Shown: positions 53,344-63,360 of the stretch, piece by piece
Layout of the letters: every line of letters starts with the position of its first letter
How positions within the stretch are numbered: the stretch's first letter is position 1
NCBI RefSeq assembly: GCF_014202215.1
Contig: NZ_JACHGB010000002.1
Location: forward strand, 124,001 to 188,000
Direction: 5' to 3'
DNA from: Quisquiliibacterium transsilvanicum
GTDB lineage: Bacteria > Pseudomonadota > Gammaproteobacteria > Burkholderiales > Burkholderiaceae_E
Length of the DNA: 64,000 nt
The notes under the pieces: generated by a model
Told to the model about the DNA's origin: nothing
What the model saw: the letters and a program-made list of their open reading frames with translations, nothing else
Database searches by the model: none
Position numbers and translations under genes: made by a program

Positions 53344-53874
53344 TCAGCGGGCGCTGCGCATCCGGCGCAGCTCGTCGATCACCATCAGCACCGCGCCCAC
53401 GGTGATCGCGCTGTCGGCCACGTTGAAGGCGGGCCAGTAGAGGTCGCGCCAGTGCACCAGCAGGAAGTCGACCACCTTGCCATGGACCAGGCGGTCGATG
53501 ACGTTGCCGAGCGCGCCGCCGAGGATCAGCGTGAGCGCCAGCGCGAAGGGCCGCTGCTCGCCGTGGCGGCGCAGCAGGTGGACGATGAACAGCGATGCTG
53601 CCACGCCGATGCCGACGAAGAACCAGCGCTGCCAGCCGCCGGCGCCGGCCAGGAAGCTGAACGCCGCGCCGGTGTTGTAGACCAGCGTGAGGTCGAAGAA
53701 GCCCGGAATCACCGGACGGCGTTCGGCGAACGCGAAACTGCCCAGCACCAGCCACTTGGTGAGCTGGTCAAGGACGATGACCAGGGCCGCCAGCGACAGC
53801 CAGCCGGCGAGGCCCCTGGACGGAGCGGGCCTGGGCACGGGGGGAGGCACGGAGGCGGACACGGTGCTGGACAT
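53344..53874 (-). CDS. lspA: signal peptidase II (prolipoprotein peptidase)
   Basis: The 176-aa protein has four helices and the catalytic Asp segments [19 protein letters not shown] and [18 protein letters not shown]. It cleaves lipoprotein signal peptides in the inner membrane. Start ATG 53874 lies 8 bp after the ileS stop; a longer frame upstream overlaps ileS and is not used. An N-terminal Pro-rich stretch precedes helix 1. Confidence 0.96.
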   Translation of the reverse strand: MSSTVSASVPPPVPRPAPSRGLAGWLSLAALVIVLDQLTKWLVLGSFAFAERRPVIPGFFDLTLVYNTGAAFSFLAGAGGWQRWFFVGIGVAASLFIVHLLRRHGEQRPFALALTLILGGALGNVIDRLVHGKVVDFLLVHWRDLYWPAFNVADSAITVGAVLMVIDELRRMRSAR

Positions 53875-53882
53875 CGCGGGCC

Positions 53883-56729
53883 TCAGGCGCACTGCCTGGG
53901 CTCGCCCTCGCCGAAGAGGTTGTCCACGCAGCGCCCGCACAGACCGGGGTGCTCCGGGTGGGCGCCGGTGTCGGCGCGCCAGTGCCAGCAGCGCTCGCAC
54001 TTGGCGTGCGCGCTGGCCGTGACCAGCACCTCGGTCTCCTGCCCCTGCGCCCGCGTCACCGTGGCCGCCGAGGTGATCAGCACGAAGCGCAGGTCGTCGC
54101 CGAGCGTCGACAGCAGGTCGTAGTCCTCGCCGCCCACGCGCAGTTCAACTTCGGCCTGCAGCGAGGAGCCGATGCCGCCGGCCGAGCGCAGCTCCTCGAG
54201 CCGGCGCAACACGTCGCCGCGCAGCGCGCGGATCCGGTCCCACTTGAGCGCCAGCAGGTGGCCGTCTGGCACCGCGGGAAACTCGTGCCAGGTCTGCGTG
54301 AAGATGGTCTCCTCGCCTTCGGCCCAGAGCCTGGGCGCGAACAGCGGCCAGGCCTCCTCGGCGGTGAAGGACAGGATGGGCGCCATCGCGCGCAGCAGCG
54401 CGCTGGTGACATGGTGCAGCGCGGTCTGCGCCGAGCGGCGCGCGCGGCTGCCGGGCGCCGTCGTGTAGAGGCGGTCCTTGAGGATGTCGAGGTAGAAGGC
54501 GCCCAGGTCTTCGGAGCAGAAGGTCTGCAGCTTGGCGACCACCGGGTGGAACTCGAACTTCGCCAGGTCTTCCTCGATCCCGCGCTGCCAGGCTGCGGTC
54601 ATCGCGATCGCATAGCGGTCGATCTCGAAGAGCTCGGCCACCGGGACGGCGTGCTGCTCCGGGTCGAAGTCGGCGACGTTGGCCAGCAGGAAGCGCAGCG
54701 TGTTGCGGATGCGGCGGTAGGCCTCGACGACGCGCTTGAGGATCTCGTCGGAAATCGACAGCTCGCCGGAGTAGTCGGTGCTGGCCACCCACAGGCGCAG
54801 GATCTCCGCGCCCAGCGCGTCGGAGACCTTCTGCGGGGCGATCACGTTGCCCATCGACTTCGACATCTTGCGGCCCTGGCCGTCGACCACGAAGCCGTGG
54901 GTGAGCAGCGCGCGGTAGGGCGGGTGGCCGTCGAGCATCGACGCGGTGAGCAGCGACGAATGGAACCAGCCGCGATGCTGGTCGCTGCCTTCCAGGTACA
55001 TGTCGGCCGGGAAGTGCGACTGCTCCGCGTGCGAGCCGCGCAGCACGGTGCGGTGCGTGGTTCCGGAGTCGAACCAGACGTCCAGCGTGTCGCGGTTCTT
55101 CTCGTAGTGGGCGGCGTCGGCGCCGAGCAGCTCGGCCGGGTCCAGCTTCTGCCAGGCCTCGATGCCTTCCTTCTCGATGCGCAGCGCCACCTGCTCGATC
55201 AGCTCGGGCGTGCGTGGATGCAGCTCGCCGGTCTCGCGGTGAACGAAGAAGGCCATCGGTACGCCCCACTGGCGCTGGCGCGACAGCGTCCAGTCCGGCC
55301 GGTTGGCGATCATGCCGTGCAGCCGCGCCTTGCCCCAGTTCGGGTAGAAGGCGGTGGCCTCGACGCCCTTGAGCGCGGCTTCGCGCAGCGTGGCGCCGCC
55401 GTCGACCGGCTGCAGGTCCATGCCGGCGAACCACTGGCTGGAGGCGCGATAGATCACCGGCGTCTTGTGCCGCCAGCAGTGCATGTAGCTGTGCGCATGC
55501 TTCTCGGCGTGGAACAGGTTGCCGCGCTCGCGCAGCGTCTCGACGATCTTCGGGTTGGCTGCCCAGATCGACTGCCCGCCGAACAGCTCGAGCGACTCCA
55601 CGTAGCGGCCGTCGCCCATCACCGGCTGCAGGATCTCCGCGTCGGTCATCCCGTAGTGCTTGCAGGAGGCGAAGTCCTCGATGCCGTAGGCGGGCGACGA
55701 GTGCACGATGCCGGTGCCGGTGTCCAGGGTGACGTACTCGCCCAGGTAGACCGGCGACAGCCGATCGTAGAGGGGATGGCGGAACTTGATCAGCTCCAGC
55801 GCCCGCCCGCGGCAGGTGGCGATGGTCTCGCCCTGCAGCCCCCAGGCGGCCAGGCAGGCCTCGACCCGCTCGGCGGCCAGCAGCAGCAGCGCCGGCGCGC
55901 CGTCGCGCTCGGTGCGCACCAGCGCGTACTCGAAGTCAGGATGAAGGTTCAGCGCCTGGTTCGACGGCAGCGTCCACGGCGTGGTGGTCCAGATCAAGCA
56001 CCAGCCGCGCTCGGCCGGCAGCGCGTCCAGCCCGAAGGCCGTGGCGATCTGCTCGGGCTCGGCGAACGGGAAGCCCACGTCCACCGCGATGTCGGTCTTG
56101 TCCGCGTACTCCACCTCGGCCTCGGCCAGCGCCGAGCCGCAGTCGAAGCACCAGTTCACCGGCTTCAGGCCGCGGAACAGGTAGCCCTTCTCGAGCAGCG
56201 TGCCCAGCGTGCGCAGCTCGTCGGCCTCGTTGTGGAAGGCCATCGTCAGGTAGGGGTTGTCCCACTCGCCGAGCACGCCCAGGCGGATGAAGTCCTTCTT
56301 CTGGCGCTCCACCTGCTCGGTGGCGTAGGCGCGCGATCTTGCCTGCACCTCCGCCGCCGGCAGGTTCTTGCCGAACTTCTTCTCGATCTGGATCTCGATC
56401 GGCATGCCGTGGCAATCCCAGCCGGGCACGTAGCGCGCGTCGAAGCCCGCCATGTTGCGGCTCTTGACGATCATGTCCTTCAGGATCTTGTTGACCGCGT
56501 GCCCGATGTGGATGTCGCCGTTCGCATAGGGCGGTCCGTCGTGCAGCACCCAGACCGGCCGGCCCTTGCAGGCGGCGCGGATGCGCTTGTAGACGCCCTT
56601 GTCCTGCCATTCCTGCGTCCACTTCGGCTCGCGCCTGGCGAGGTCGCCGCGCATCGGAAAGGACGTGTCGGGCAGGTTCAGCGTGTCGCGGTAGGACTTG
56701 CCGGAGGCGGGTGCCTTGTCTGCGGCCAT
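53883..56729 (-). CDS. ileS: isoleucyl-tRNA synthetase
   Basis: The 948-aa class I synthetase has [15 protein letters not shown] (HIGH motif, H74-H77), a CP1 editing domain (about 190-400), [11 protein letters not shown] (KMSKS motif near 620) and a C-terminal zinc finger [17 protein letters not shown]. It charges tRNA-Ile. It is the first gene of ileS-lspA-coaBC. Confidence 0.98.
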   Translation of the reverse strand: MAADKAPASGKSYRDTLNLPDTSFPMRGDLARREPKWTQEWQDKGVYKRIRAACKGRPVWVLHDGPPYANGDIHIGHAVNKILKDMIVKSRNMAGFDARYVPGWDCHGMPIEIQIEKKFGKNLPAAEVQARSRAYATEQVERQKKDFIRLGVLGEWDNPYLTMAFHNEADELRTLGTLLEKGYLFRGLKPVNWCFDCGSALAEAEVEYADKTDIAVDVGFPFAEPEQIATAFGLDALPAERGWCLIWTTTPWTLPSNQALNLHPDFEYALVRTERDGAPALLLLAAERVEACLAAWGLQGETIATCRGRALELIKFRHPLYDRLSPVYLGEYVTLDTGTGIVHSSPAYGIEDFASCKHYGMTDAEILQPVMGDGRYVESLELFGGQSIWAANPKIVETLRERGNLFHAEKHAHSYMHCWRHKTPVIYRASSQWFAGMDLQPVDGGATLREAALKGVEATAFYPNWGKARLHGMIANRPDWTLSRQRQWGVPMAFFVHRETGELHPRTPELIEQVALRIEKEGIEAWQKLDPAELLGADAAHYEKNRDTLDVWFDSGTTHRTVLRGSHAEQSHFPADMYLEGSDQHRGWFHSSLLTASMLDGHPPYRALLTHGFVVDGQGRKMSKSMGNVIAPQKVSDALGAEILRLWVASTDYSGELSISDEILKRVVEAYRRIRNTLRFLLANVADFDPEQHAVPVAELFEIDRYAIAMTAAWQRGIEEDLAKFEFHPVVAKLQTFCSEDLGAFYLDILKDRLYTTAPGSRARRSAQTALHHVTSALLRAMAPILSFTAEEAWPLFAPRLWAEGEETIFTQTWHEFPAVPDGHLLALKWDRIRALRGDVLRRLEELRSAGGIGSSLQAEVELRVGGEDYDLLSTLGDDLRFVLITSAATVTRAQGQETEVLVTASAHAKCERCWHWRADTGAHPEHPGLCGRCVDNLFGEGEPRQCA

Positions 56730-56813
56730 GGGTTCGTTCCTGGGTGGGATGTTCGGTCGGATGGGGCGTCGCGGCCTTGCTGAGGGTCGGTGCGGGTCGG
56801 TGCGCGACGCGGC

Positions 56814-57776
56814 TCAGCCGGCCGACGCGGCGTCGCGGCGCGCGAAGTAGTCCCGCGCGTCCTGCGCGTCGCGGCGGATCTGCGCAGTGAGCGCTTCCAG
56901 GCCGTCGTAGTGGCGTTCCTCGCGCAGGCGCTGCAGGAACTCCACCCGCAGCAGGCGTCCGTAGAGGTCGCCGGAGAAGTCGAACAGGTGCACCTCGAGC
57001 AGCAGCTTGCCGTCGCGCTCGATCGCGGGGCGCGTGCCCAGGCTGGCCACTGCCGGCCAGGGGGCTTCGCCCACGCCGTGCACCTGCACCACGAAGACGC
57101 CGTGCACCGCGGGCCGCGCGAAGGGGATGCGGATGTTCAGCGTGGGAAAGCCCAGCGTGCGGCCCAGCTGGCGGCCGCGCACCACGTGGCCGGAGATGAA
57201 GTAGGGGCGGCCGAGCAGACGGTGCGCGAGCGCGAAGTCGCCGGTCTCGAGCGCGCCGCGCACCGAGGAGCTGGAGATGCGACTGCCGTCGTCGGTGAAC
57301 GTGTCCATGCGCGCCAGCCCGAAGCCGTGCTGCGCCGAAGCCGCTTCCAGCATCGCGAAGTCTCCGCGGCGCCTGGCGCCGAAGCGGAAGTCGTCGCCGA
57401 TCAGCAGGTGCCGGGCCTGCAGGCCGTCGACGATGATCTCGTCGATGAAGGACTCTGCGGCGAGGTTGGCCAGCGAGGCGTTGAAGTGGGCGATGCAGAC
57501 GCGGTCGACGCCGTGGTCGGCCAGCGCGTCGAGCTTGTCCCGCTCGGTGAGGATGCGGGCCGGCGCGCTGTCGGGCTTGCCGGTGAGTTCGGCGAAGAAC
57601 TCGCGCGGGTGCGGCTCGAAGGTCAGCACGCAGGAGGGCACGCCGAGGGCGTCGGCGCGCGCGCGCAGCGCCGCGAGCACGGCCTGGTGTCCGCGGTGCA
57701 CGCCGTCGAAATTGCCGATCGTCAGCGCGCAGGGGCGGCGCTGTTCGGCGGGCGGCAGGAGGCGGAAGACTTCCAT
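56814..57776 (-). CDS. ribF: bifunctional riboflavin kinase / FAD synthetase
   Basis: The 320-aa protein has an N-terminal adenylyltransferase with TIGNFDGVHRGHQAVLAAL and LIGDDFRFGARRRGDF. The C-terminal kinase has GRTLGFPTLNIRIP and HLFDFSGDLYGRLLRVEFL. It makes FMN and FAD. It lies 84 bp upstream of ileS in the same direction and is divergent from purN. Confidence 0.97.
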   Translation of the reverse strand: MEVFRLLPPAEQRRPCALTIGNFDGVHRGHQAVLAALRARADALGVPSCVLTFEPHPREFFAELTGKPDSAPARILTERDKLDALADHGVDRVCIAHFNASLANLAAESFIDEIIVDGLQARHLLIGDDFRFGARRRGDFAMLEAASAQHGFGLARMDTFTDDGSRISSSSVRGALETGDFALAHRLLGRPYFISGHVVRGRQLGRTLGFPTLNIRIPFARPAVHGVFVVQVHGVGEAPWPAVASLGTRPAIERDGKLLLEVHLFDFSGDLYGRLLRVEFLQRLREERHYDGLEALTAQIRRDAQDARDYFARRDAASAG

Positions 57777-57889
57777 GTTGGGCTGGCGTTGGGTTTGACT
57801 GGCAGGTTCGATGGGCGCGACCCGCCCGGGCTGTCCGGCAAAACCTTGAATTATAAGGCTTTACACCCAGGTTTCGGGGCGCCGGATGT

Positions 57890-57895
57890 TAGAAT
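57890..57895 (+). promoter_or_regulatory. possible -10 box (TAGAAT) at purN
   Basis: TAGAAT ends 7 nt before the purN ATG, the same spacing as at clpS. No good -35 element is seen at 16-18 bp, so the call is weak. Confidence 0.35.
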
Positions 57896-57902
57896 CGGGA
57901 CG

Positions 57903-58556
57903 ATGAAAAATATCGTGGTGCTGATCTCCGGGCGCGGCTCGAACATGATTTCGATCGCCCAGGCCTGCCTCTCGCAATGCTGGCCGGCGCGCATCGCGGC
58001 CGTGATCAGCAATCGGCCCCAGGCTGCCGGGCTGGCGGCGGCGCGCGCGCTGGGCCTGCCGGTGGAAGTCGAGGACAGCGCCGGCCGCACCGACCGCGAA
58101 GCCTACGACGCCGACCTGGCGCGGCGCATCGACGCGCACTCGCCCGATCTGGTGCTGCTCGCCGGCTACATGCGCATCCTCACGCCGGCCTTCGTCGATC
58201 GCTTCGCAGGGCGCCTGCTCAACATCCATCCGTCGCTGCTGCCGTCCTTCCCGGGCCTGGACACCCATCGCCGCGCCCTCGAGGCCGGCGTCAAGGTGCA
58301 TGGCGCCACGGTGCACCTGGTCACCGCCGAGCTTGATTCCGGTCCCATCCTCGCCCAGGCGGCCGTCCCGGTGATGCCCGGCGACGATGAGGACGCGCTC
58401 TCGGCCCGCGTGCTCGAGGCCGAGCATGCAATCTATCCGATGGCGGTGCGCTGGATGATCGATGAACGCGTCGAGGTGCGGGGCAGGACGGTGCGGCTGC
58501 GCGATCCCGGGCCTGGCGAGACCGGCCTGCTGCTGCCGCGGTCGGAGCGGGCATGA
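57903..58556 (+). CDS. purN: phosphoribosylglycinamide formyltransferase
   Basis: The 217-aa protein has VLISGRGSNMISIAQAC, LAGYMRILTPAFVDRF, NIHPSLLPSFPGLDTH (catalytic Asn and His) and HLVTAELDSGPILAQ (catalytic Asp). It uses 10-formyl-THF in purine synthesis. ATG 57903 begins the fold; a longer upstream frame is antisense to ribF. Its stop overlaps the next start by ATGA. Confidence 0.97.
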   Translation: MKNIVVLISGRGSNMISIAQACLSQCWPARIAAVISNRPQAAGLAAARALGLPVEVEDSAGRTDREAYDADLARRIDAHSPDLVLLAGYMRILTPAFVDRFAGRLLNIHPSLLPSFPGLDTHRRALEAGVKVHGATVHLVTAELDSGPILAQAAVPVMPGDDEDALSARVLEAEHAIYPMAVRWMIDERVEVRGRTVRLRDPGPGETGLLLPRSERA

Positions 58557-59890
58557 GCGGCGCGACGAAGGGCGGGGCGCGCCCCGGAGACCGTCCGGGC
58601 GCACGCGGTGCAGGCGGCGGCCGCGGCGGCCCGAAGCCTGGCGGCGGCCGTGGCGGCCCGCAGCCAGGCAGCGGCAGCGGCCGCGGCCGGCGTGAACCTG
58701 CGGCCCTGCCGCTGGCGGAACTGGCGCTCATAGAGGCGCTGCGCTTCAGGCAGCCAGCCGACCTCGTGCTGCGCCGCTTCTTCGCTGAGCACCGCGAGAT
58801 GGGCCGGCGCGACCGCGCCGAAGTCGCCGAGCTGGTCTTCGATGTCCTGCGCAACCGCCGGCTGTACGCCAGCCTCGCGCAGAGCGCTGGCGGCTCGCTG
58901 CCGGCGCGCATGCTGGCGCTTTCCAGGGAGCGCGCCCAGATCCGCACCGCGGGGCTGGCCCCCGAGATCCGCCTGAGCCTGCCCGACTGGCTCTACGAGC
59001 GCCTGGCGGCGCGCATGCCGAAGGATGAGCTCGAGTCGCTGGGCGCCTCGATGCTCAAGCCCGCGCCGCTGGACCTGCGGACAAACCTGCTCAAGGGCGA
59101 TCGCGACACGGCCCTGGCGTCGCTGCGCTCCGAGGGCATCGACTGCGAGCCGTCGGCGCTGGCCCCGCTGGGCATCCGGGTCGCCGGCAAGCCGGCCCTG
59201 GAGCGCACGCGCGCCTTCAACGAGGGCCTGGTCGAGGTGCAGGACTGCGGCAGCCAGCTGATCGCGCTGCTGTGCGCGCCCAGGCGCGGCCAGACCGTCG
59301 TCGACTTCTGCGCCGGCGCGGGCGGCAAGACGCTGGCCCTGGCGGCGCTGCTGCGCGGCACCGGCCAGATCTTCGCCTGCGACGTCTCCGTCGGGCGCCT
59401 GCAGCGGCTGCGGCCGAGGCTGGCACGCTCGGGAGCGAGCAACGTGCAGCCCTACGGAATCGACAACGAGCTCGATCCCAAGCTCGAGCGGCTGGCGGGC
59501 CGCGCCGACGTGGTCTTGGTCGATGCGCCCTGCAGCGGCACCGGCACGCTGCGCCGCAACCCGGACCTCAAGTGGCGGATGGACGACGCCGGCGTCGCCG
59601 AGCTCACCGCCCGGCAGGGTTCCATCCTGGCCGCCGCCGCCCGGCTGGTGCGCCCCGGCGGCGCGCTGGTGTATGCCACCTGCAGCCTGCTCGACGAAGA
59701 GAACGACACGGTGCGCCGCGCCTTCGAGGCCGCGCATCCGGGCTGGACGGTGGAGCCTGCCGGCGCGGTGCTGTCGCGCCAGGGAGTGCCCGAGAGCGCA
59801 GTGCCACCGGACGCGGAGTGCCTCGAGTTGCGCCCCGACCGGCACGACACCGACGCCTTCTACGCGGTGCGCTGGCGGCGCCCGGCCTGA
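58553..59890 (+). CDS. RsmB/NOP-family RNA 5-methylcytosine methyltransferase
   Basis: The 445-aa protein has an Arg/Gly-rich tail of about 48 residues (RGAGGGRGGPKPGGGRGG pattern), then a helical N-domain like RsmB/NusB (50-150). The SAM domain follows, with VVDFCAGAGGKTLALAALL, LVDAPCSGTGTLRRNPDLKW and YATCSLLDEENDTV, giving both catalytic Cys. It should methylate cytosine in rRNA. It is coupled to purN by ATGA. Confidence 0.93.
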   Translation: MSGATKGGARPGDRPGARGAGGGRGGPKPGGGRGGPQPGSGSGRGRREPAALPLAELALIEALRFRQPADLVLRRFFAEHREMGRRDRAEVAELVFDVLRNRRLYASLAQSAGGSLPARMLALSRERAQIRTAGLAPEIRLSLPDWLYERLAARMPKDELESLGASMLKPAPLDLRTNLLKGDRDTALASLRSEGIDCEPSALAPLGIRVAGKPALERTRAFNEGLVEVQDCGSQLIALLCAPRRGQTVVDFCAGAGGKTLALAALLRGTGQIFACDVSVGRLQRLRPRLARSGASNVQPYGIDNELDPKLERLAGRADVVLVDAPCSGTGTLRRNPDLKWRMDDAGVAELTARQGSILAAAARLVRPGGALVYATCSLLDEENDTVRRAFEAAHPGWTVEPAGAVLSRQGVPESAVPPDAECLELRPDRHDTDAFYAVRWRRPA

Positions 59891-59925
59891 CCGTCGTGAC
59901 CGATTTACAACGAAAAATCAGGGTG

Positions 59926-59952
59926 TTACGCAAGCCCGACACAGGGTACACT
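59926..59952 (+). promoter_or_regulatory. possible promoter of the desaturase gene
   Basis: TTACGC (59926-59931) and TACACT (59947-59952) are 15 bp apart, shorter than ideal. They lie 39 bp before the TTG start. Confidence 0.3.
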
Positions 59953-59990
59953 GCGCCCGTTTGCAACTTGTCCGTACTGGAGTTCCCCGC

Positions 59991-61205
59991 TTGATCGATT
60001 CCGCACTGTTCGATTCGGTCCTGTCCTTCCTCGATACCGGCCTGGCCGATCTCACCGGATGGCAGATCCTCGCGTACACCCTGATCGTGACCCACATCAC
60101 GATCGCGGGCGTCACCATCTACCTGCACCGCAGCCAGGCGCACCGCGCGCTGGACCTGCACCCGATCGTTTCGCACTTCTTCCGCTTCTGGCTGTGGCTG
60201 ACCACCGGCATGGTCACGCGCGAGTGGGTTGCCATCCACCGCAAGCACCACGCCCGCTGCGAGACCGCGGACGATCCCCACAGCCCGCAGACCCGCGGCA
60301 TCCGCAAGGTGCTGCTCGAGGGCGCCGAGCTGTACCGCGCCGAGGCGAAGAACCTCGAGACGATCGAGAAATTCAGCCACGGCACTCCGGACGACTGGAT
60401 CGAGCGCAATCTGTACACGCGCCATTCCGCGCTGGGCATCTCGCTGCTGCTGATCATCAACGTCGCGCTGTTCGGCGTCATCGGCCTGTCCATCTGGGCA
60501 GTGCAGATGCTGTGGATCCCCATCAACGCCGCCGGCATCATCAACGGCATCGGCCACTACTGGGGCTACCGCAACTGGGACAGCGCCGACGCCAGCACCA
60601 ACGTCTTTCCGATCGGCATCCTGATCGGCGGCGAGGAGCTGCACAACAACCACCACGCCTACGGCAGCTCGGCCAAGTTCTCGTCCAAGTGGTACGAGTT
60701 CGACATCGGCTGGGCCTACATCCGCATCATGTCGGTGCTGGGTCTCGCCAAGGTCCGCAGGCTCGCGCCCACGCCGAAGTTCGCCGAGGCAAAGCCGGTG
60801 GTGGACGTGGAAACGCTGCAGTCGGTCATCCAGAACCGCTACGACGTGATGGCGCAGTTCGCCGTGTCGCTGCGCCGTGCCTGCGCCGAGGAGGCCCGCC
60901 GCGTCGCGCCGGTCAGCCGTCCGCAGGGGCACCTGCTGGTCTCGGCCCGCAAGTGGCTGGCGGTCGACGCCGCCAAGTGGACCGGCGAGCAGCGCGCCAA
61001 GCTGGGCGAGATCTTCGCCGCCAGCGAGCAGGTCAAGAAGATCGTCGAGATGCGCAACGAGCTGTCGGCCATCTGGGACCGCTCCACGCTCTCGCGCGAG
61101 CAGCTGGTGGCGATGCTGCAGCAGTGGTGCCATCGTGCCGAGGCCAGCGGCGTGCGCGCGCTGCAGGACATCGCGCTGCGCATGCGCTGCTACGCGGCGG
61201 CCTGA
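59991..61205 (+). CDS. fatty acid desaturase (acyl-CoA/lipid delta-9 type)
   Basis: The 404-aa membrane protein has the three His boxes of membrane desaturases: HRSQAHRAL, HRKHHARCE and HNNHHAYG. Four hydrophobic helices lie in residues 15-200. It inserts a double bond in fatty acyl chains using a di-iron centre. A soluble C-terminal tail of about 140 residues, helical and charged (QSVIQNRYDVMAQFAV onward), is longer than in many relatives. TTG 59991 is used because GGAG lies 8 nt upstream and no ATG occurs before helix 1. Two hairpins follow. Confidence 0.93.
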   Translation: MIDSALFDSVLSFLDTGLADLTGWQILAYTLIVTHITIAGVTIYLHRSQAHRALDLHPIVSHFFRFWLWLTTGMVTREWVAIHRKHHARCETADDPHSPQTRGIRKVLLEGAELYRAEAKNLETIEKFSHGTPDDWIERNLYTRHSALGISLLLIINVALFGVIGLSIWAVQMLWIPINAAGIINGIGHYWGYRNWDSADASTNVFPIGILIGGEELHNNHHAYGSSAKFSSKWYEFDIGWAYIRIMSVLGLAKVRRLAPTPKFAEAKPVVDVETLQSVIQNRYDVMAQFAVSLRRACAEEARRVAPVSRPQGHLLVSARKWLAVDAAKWTGEQRAKLGEIFAASEQVKKIVEMRNELSAIWDRSTLSREQLVAMLQQWCHRAEASGVRALQDIALRMRCYAAA

Positions 61206-61210
61206 TCGCA

Positions 61211-61271
61211 GGCGGGCCTCCGCCCGCCTTCGGTCCGGCATGAAAAAGCCCCGCTTCGGCGGGGCTTTTTC
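61211..61271. terminator. paired terminators after desaturase gene
   Basis: A first hairpin, GGCGGG/CCCGCC (about 61211-61228), is followed by GAAAAAGCCCCGC-TTCG-GCGGGGCTTTTTC (61242-61271). The second works in both directions and serves the convergent desaturase and MscS genes. Confidence 0.9.
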
Positions 61272-61302
61272 TTGGGCGCCCTGCGGCTGCCCCCAGGCGC
61301 CC

Positions 61303-62580
61303 TCAGGCCGACCGCGTGCCGGCCTGGTCGCGCGCCAGGCGCGTTGCCAGCCCCTGGTCGATGTCGTGACCGGTGGGGTTCTGGTAGAGGCGCAGGCCGA
61401 ACTCCGGCAGGATCGCCAGCAGGTGGTCGAAGATGTCGCTCTGGATGCCTTCGTACTGCACCCACGCGGTGGTCCCTGTGAAGCAGTAGATCTCCATCGG
61501 CACGCCCTCGGACGAAGGCTCCATCGCGCGCACCATCAGCGTCATCTCCTTGTGGATGCCCGGGTGCTTGCGCAGGTAGGCGTCCACGTAGGCGCGGAAG
61601 GTGCCCAGGTTGGTCAGCCGGCGGCGATTGGCGGGCGCCACCGCAAGCTCTCCGAGCCGGGTCGCCAGCGTCTCGTTGGCTTCGCGCACGTCTTGCTCCT
61701 TGCGCTCCAGGTAGGGGCGCAGCAGCGCGATGCGCTTGAGCCGCGCGATCTCGTCCTCGTCGAGGAAGCGCACCGAGCCGGCGTCCAGCCGCAGGGTGCG
61801 CTTGATCCGCCGCCCGCCTGCTTCGGACATGCCCCGCCAGTTGCGGAAGCTCTCCGACATCAGCCGCCAGGTGGGGATGGTGGTGATGGTCTTGTCCCAG
61901 TTCTGCACCTTCACCGTGTGCAGCGCGATGTCGATCACGTCGCCGTCGGCGCCGAGCTGCGGCATCTCGATCCAGTCGCCCACCCGCAGCATGTCGTTCG
62001 AGGCCAGCTGCAGTCCCGCCGTGAACGACAGCAGCGTGTCCTTGAAGACCAGCATCAGCACCGCGGACATCGCACCCAGGCCGGACAGCAGTATCAGCGG
62101 CGAGCGGTCGATCAGCGCGGCAACGATCACGATGCCGCCCAGCATCACCAGCGCGAGCTTGGCGAGCTGCACGTGGCTCTTGATCGAGCGCGTCGGCGCC
62201 TTCTCGGAGCGGCCGCGGCCCTCATGTTCCTCGTGCAGCGCGTCCAGCAGCGCCATCAGCACCCGCACCAGGTGCAGCACAGTGAGCGCCACCGCGACGT
62301 TGCGGATCACCGCGTTGGCGGTGTCCGGCAGGTGCGGGATTGCGCCCACCGTCAGCTGCACCACCAGCGAGGGCGTCACCCGGGCCAGGCGGCCCAGCAC
62401 GGTGCGGTGCAGGAAGACGCGGCTCCAGCGCCCCTGCAGCGTGTCGGCGCTGCGGCGCAGGCTGCGCTGGAGCAGCCAGTGCGCCAGCCAGCGCGCGGAC
62501 ATCGCCAGCAGCGACATCAGCGCCAGCCCGGCCAGCGCCTGGATCCAGGGTTCGTGGCCGGCAAGGAAGGGGAGGGTCAT
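61303..62580 (-). CDS. MscS-type mechanosensitive channel (YbdG-like)
   Basis: The 425-aa protein has about five N-terminal helices (residues 10-210). The conserved pore/beta-domain follows, with LIDRSPLILLSGLGAMSAVLMLVFKD (in part), SNDMLRVGDWIEMPQLGADGDVID and VQNWDKTITTIPTW. The length and these motifs resemble E. coli YbdG/MscM. It releases solutes on osmotic downshock. ATG 62580 is used; the longer frame to 62664 passes through the rpmG terminator. Confidence 0.93.
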   Translation of the reverse strand: MTLPFLAGHEPWIQALAGLALMSLLAMSARWLAHWLLQRSLRRSADTLQGRWSRVFLHRTVLGRLARVTPSLVVQLTVGAIPHLPDTANAVIRNVAVALTVLHLVRVLMALLDALHEEHEGRGRSEKAPTRSIKSHVQLAKLALVMLGGIVIVAALIDRSPLILLSGLGAMSAVLMLVFKDTLLSFTAGLQLASNDMLRVGDWIEMPQLGADGDVIDIALHTVKVQNWDKTITTIPTWRLMSESFRNWRGMSEAGGRRIKRTLRLDAGSVRFLDEDEIARLKRIALLRPYLERKEQDVREANETLATRLGELAVAPANRRRLTNLGTFRAYVDAYLRKHPGIHKEMTLMVRAMEPSSEGVPMEIYCFTGTTAWVQYEGIQSDIFDHLLAILPEFGLRLYQNPTGHDIDQGLATRLARDQAGTRSA

Positions 62581-62662
62581 CGTCACGGATCTCGGTCCTC
62601 GTCGTTGGCGGGGCCGGCGCGAGGCGCCCGTTGCCGGGCGCCAGTTGCGGCGGGCCAAGTAC

Positions 62663-62690
62663 AAAAACCCCGCCGCGGCGGGGTTCTCGA
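62663..62690 (-). terminator. rho-independent terminator of rpmB-rpmG
   Basis: AACCCCGCC-GC-GGCGGGGTT read on the minus strand is followed by TTTGTAC. It lies about 80 bp after the rpmG stop. Confidence 0.85.
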
Positions 62691-62768
62691 TCGCTGCTGC
62701 CGTATCGGCAGCAGCGTCCAGGACCGGGTGAGGCCTGCGGCGGGGCTATGCGCTCCCGCCCAGCGGCA

Positions 62769-62936
62769 TCACTTGATCTTGGTTTCCTTGTACGACACGT
62801 GCTTGCGGACGACGGGATCGAACTTCATGATCGCCATCTTTTCCGGCATCGTGCGCTTGTTCTTCGTGGTGGTGTAGAAGTGGCCGGTGCCCGCGGTGGA
62901 CTCCAGCTTGATCTTGTCGCGGTTGGACTTGGCCAT
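62769..62936 (-). CDS. rpmG: 50S ribosomal protein L33
   Basis: The 55-aa protein matches the length of E. coli L33. It starts [18 protein letters not shown] and ends [13 protein letters not shown]. It has no Cys pair, so it is the zinc-free (C-minus) form. It lies 17 bp after rpmB. Confidence 0.97.
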   Translation of the reverse strand: MAKSNRDKIKLESTAGTGHFYTTTKNKRTMPEKMAIMKFDPVVRKHVSYKETKIK

Positions 62937-62953
62937 GACGTATTCCTAGGGGG

Positions 62954-63190
62954 TCAGACGGCTTCGCCGCGGGCGCGCAGCCCGGCGAGGACTTCGTCGA
63001 TGCCCTTCTTGTCGATCAGGCGAAGCGCTGCATTGGTGATGCGCAGGCGCACCCAGCGGTTTTCGCTCTCGACCCAGAAGCGGCGCGACTGGAGGTTGGG
63101 CAGGAAGCGGCGTTTGGTCTTGTTATTGGCGTGCGAGACGTTGTTGCCGACCATCGGCGCTTTCCCGGTCACTTGGCATACACGGGCCAT
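62954..63190 (-). CDS. rpmB: 50S ribosomal protein L28
   Basis: The 78-aa protein has [20 protein letters not shown] and [18 protein letters not shown]28 is a large-subunit protein. The start at 63190 matches family starts and follows AGGAG; a longer frame upstream is leader DNA. A strong promoter lies upstream at 63331-63360, leaving a leader of about 134 nt. Confidence 0.98.
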   Translation of the reverse strand: MARVCQVTGKAPMVGNNVSHANNKTKRRFLPNLQSRRFWVESENRWVRLRITNAALRLIDKKGIDEVLAGLRARGEAV

Positions 63191-63330
63191 CATGGACTCC
63201 TGAGTGTTCCGCCCGGCGCCTTCGAGCCCGCTGCCTCCCGGCATACGACTGCCCGCGCGCACTGCACGCTGGACATGAACTCGATCTGGCGGCGCCGAAA
63301 ACGGCTGGCTGATCTTTTACAAAGCCCGTA

Positions 63331-63360
63331 ATTATAGGGCGATTCCTGCGCCGGCGTCAA
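63331..63360 (-). promoter_or_regulatory. sigma-70 promoter of rpmB-rpmG
   Basis: On the minus strand TTGACG (63355-63360) is 18 bp before TATAAT (63331-63336). The -35 box overlaps the end of radC. Confidence 0.8.
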
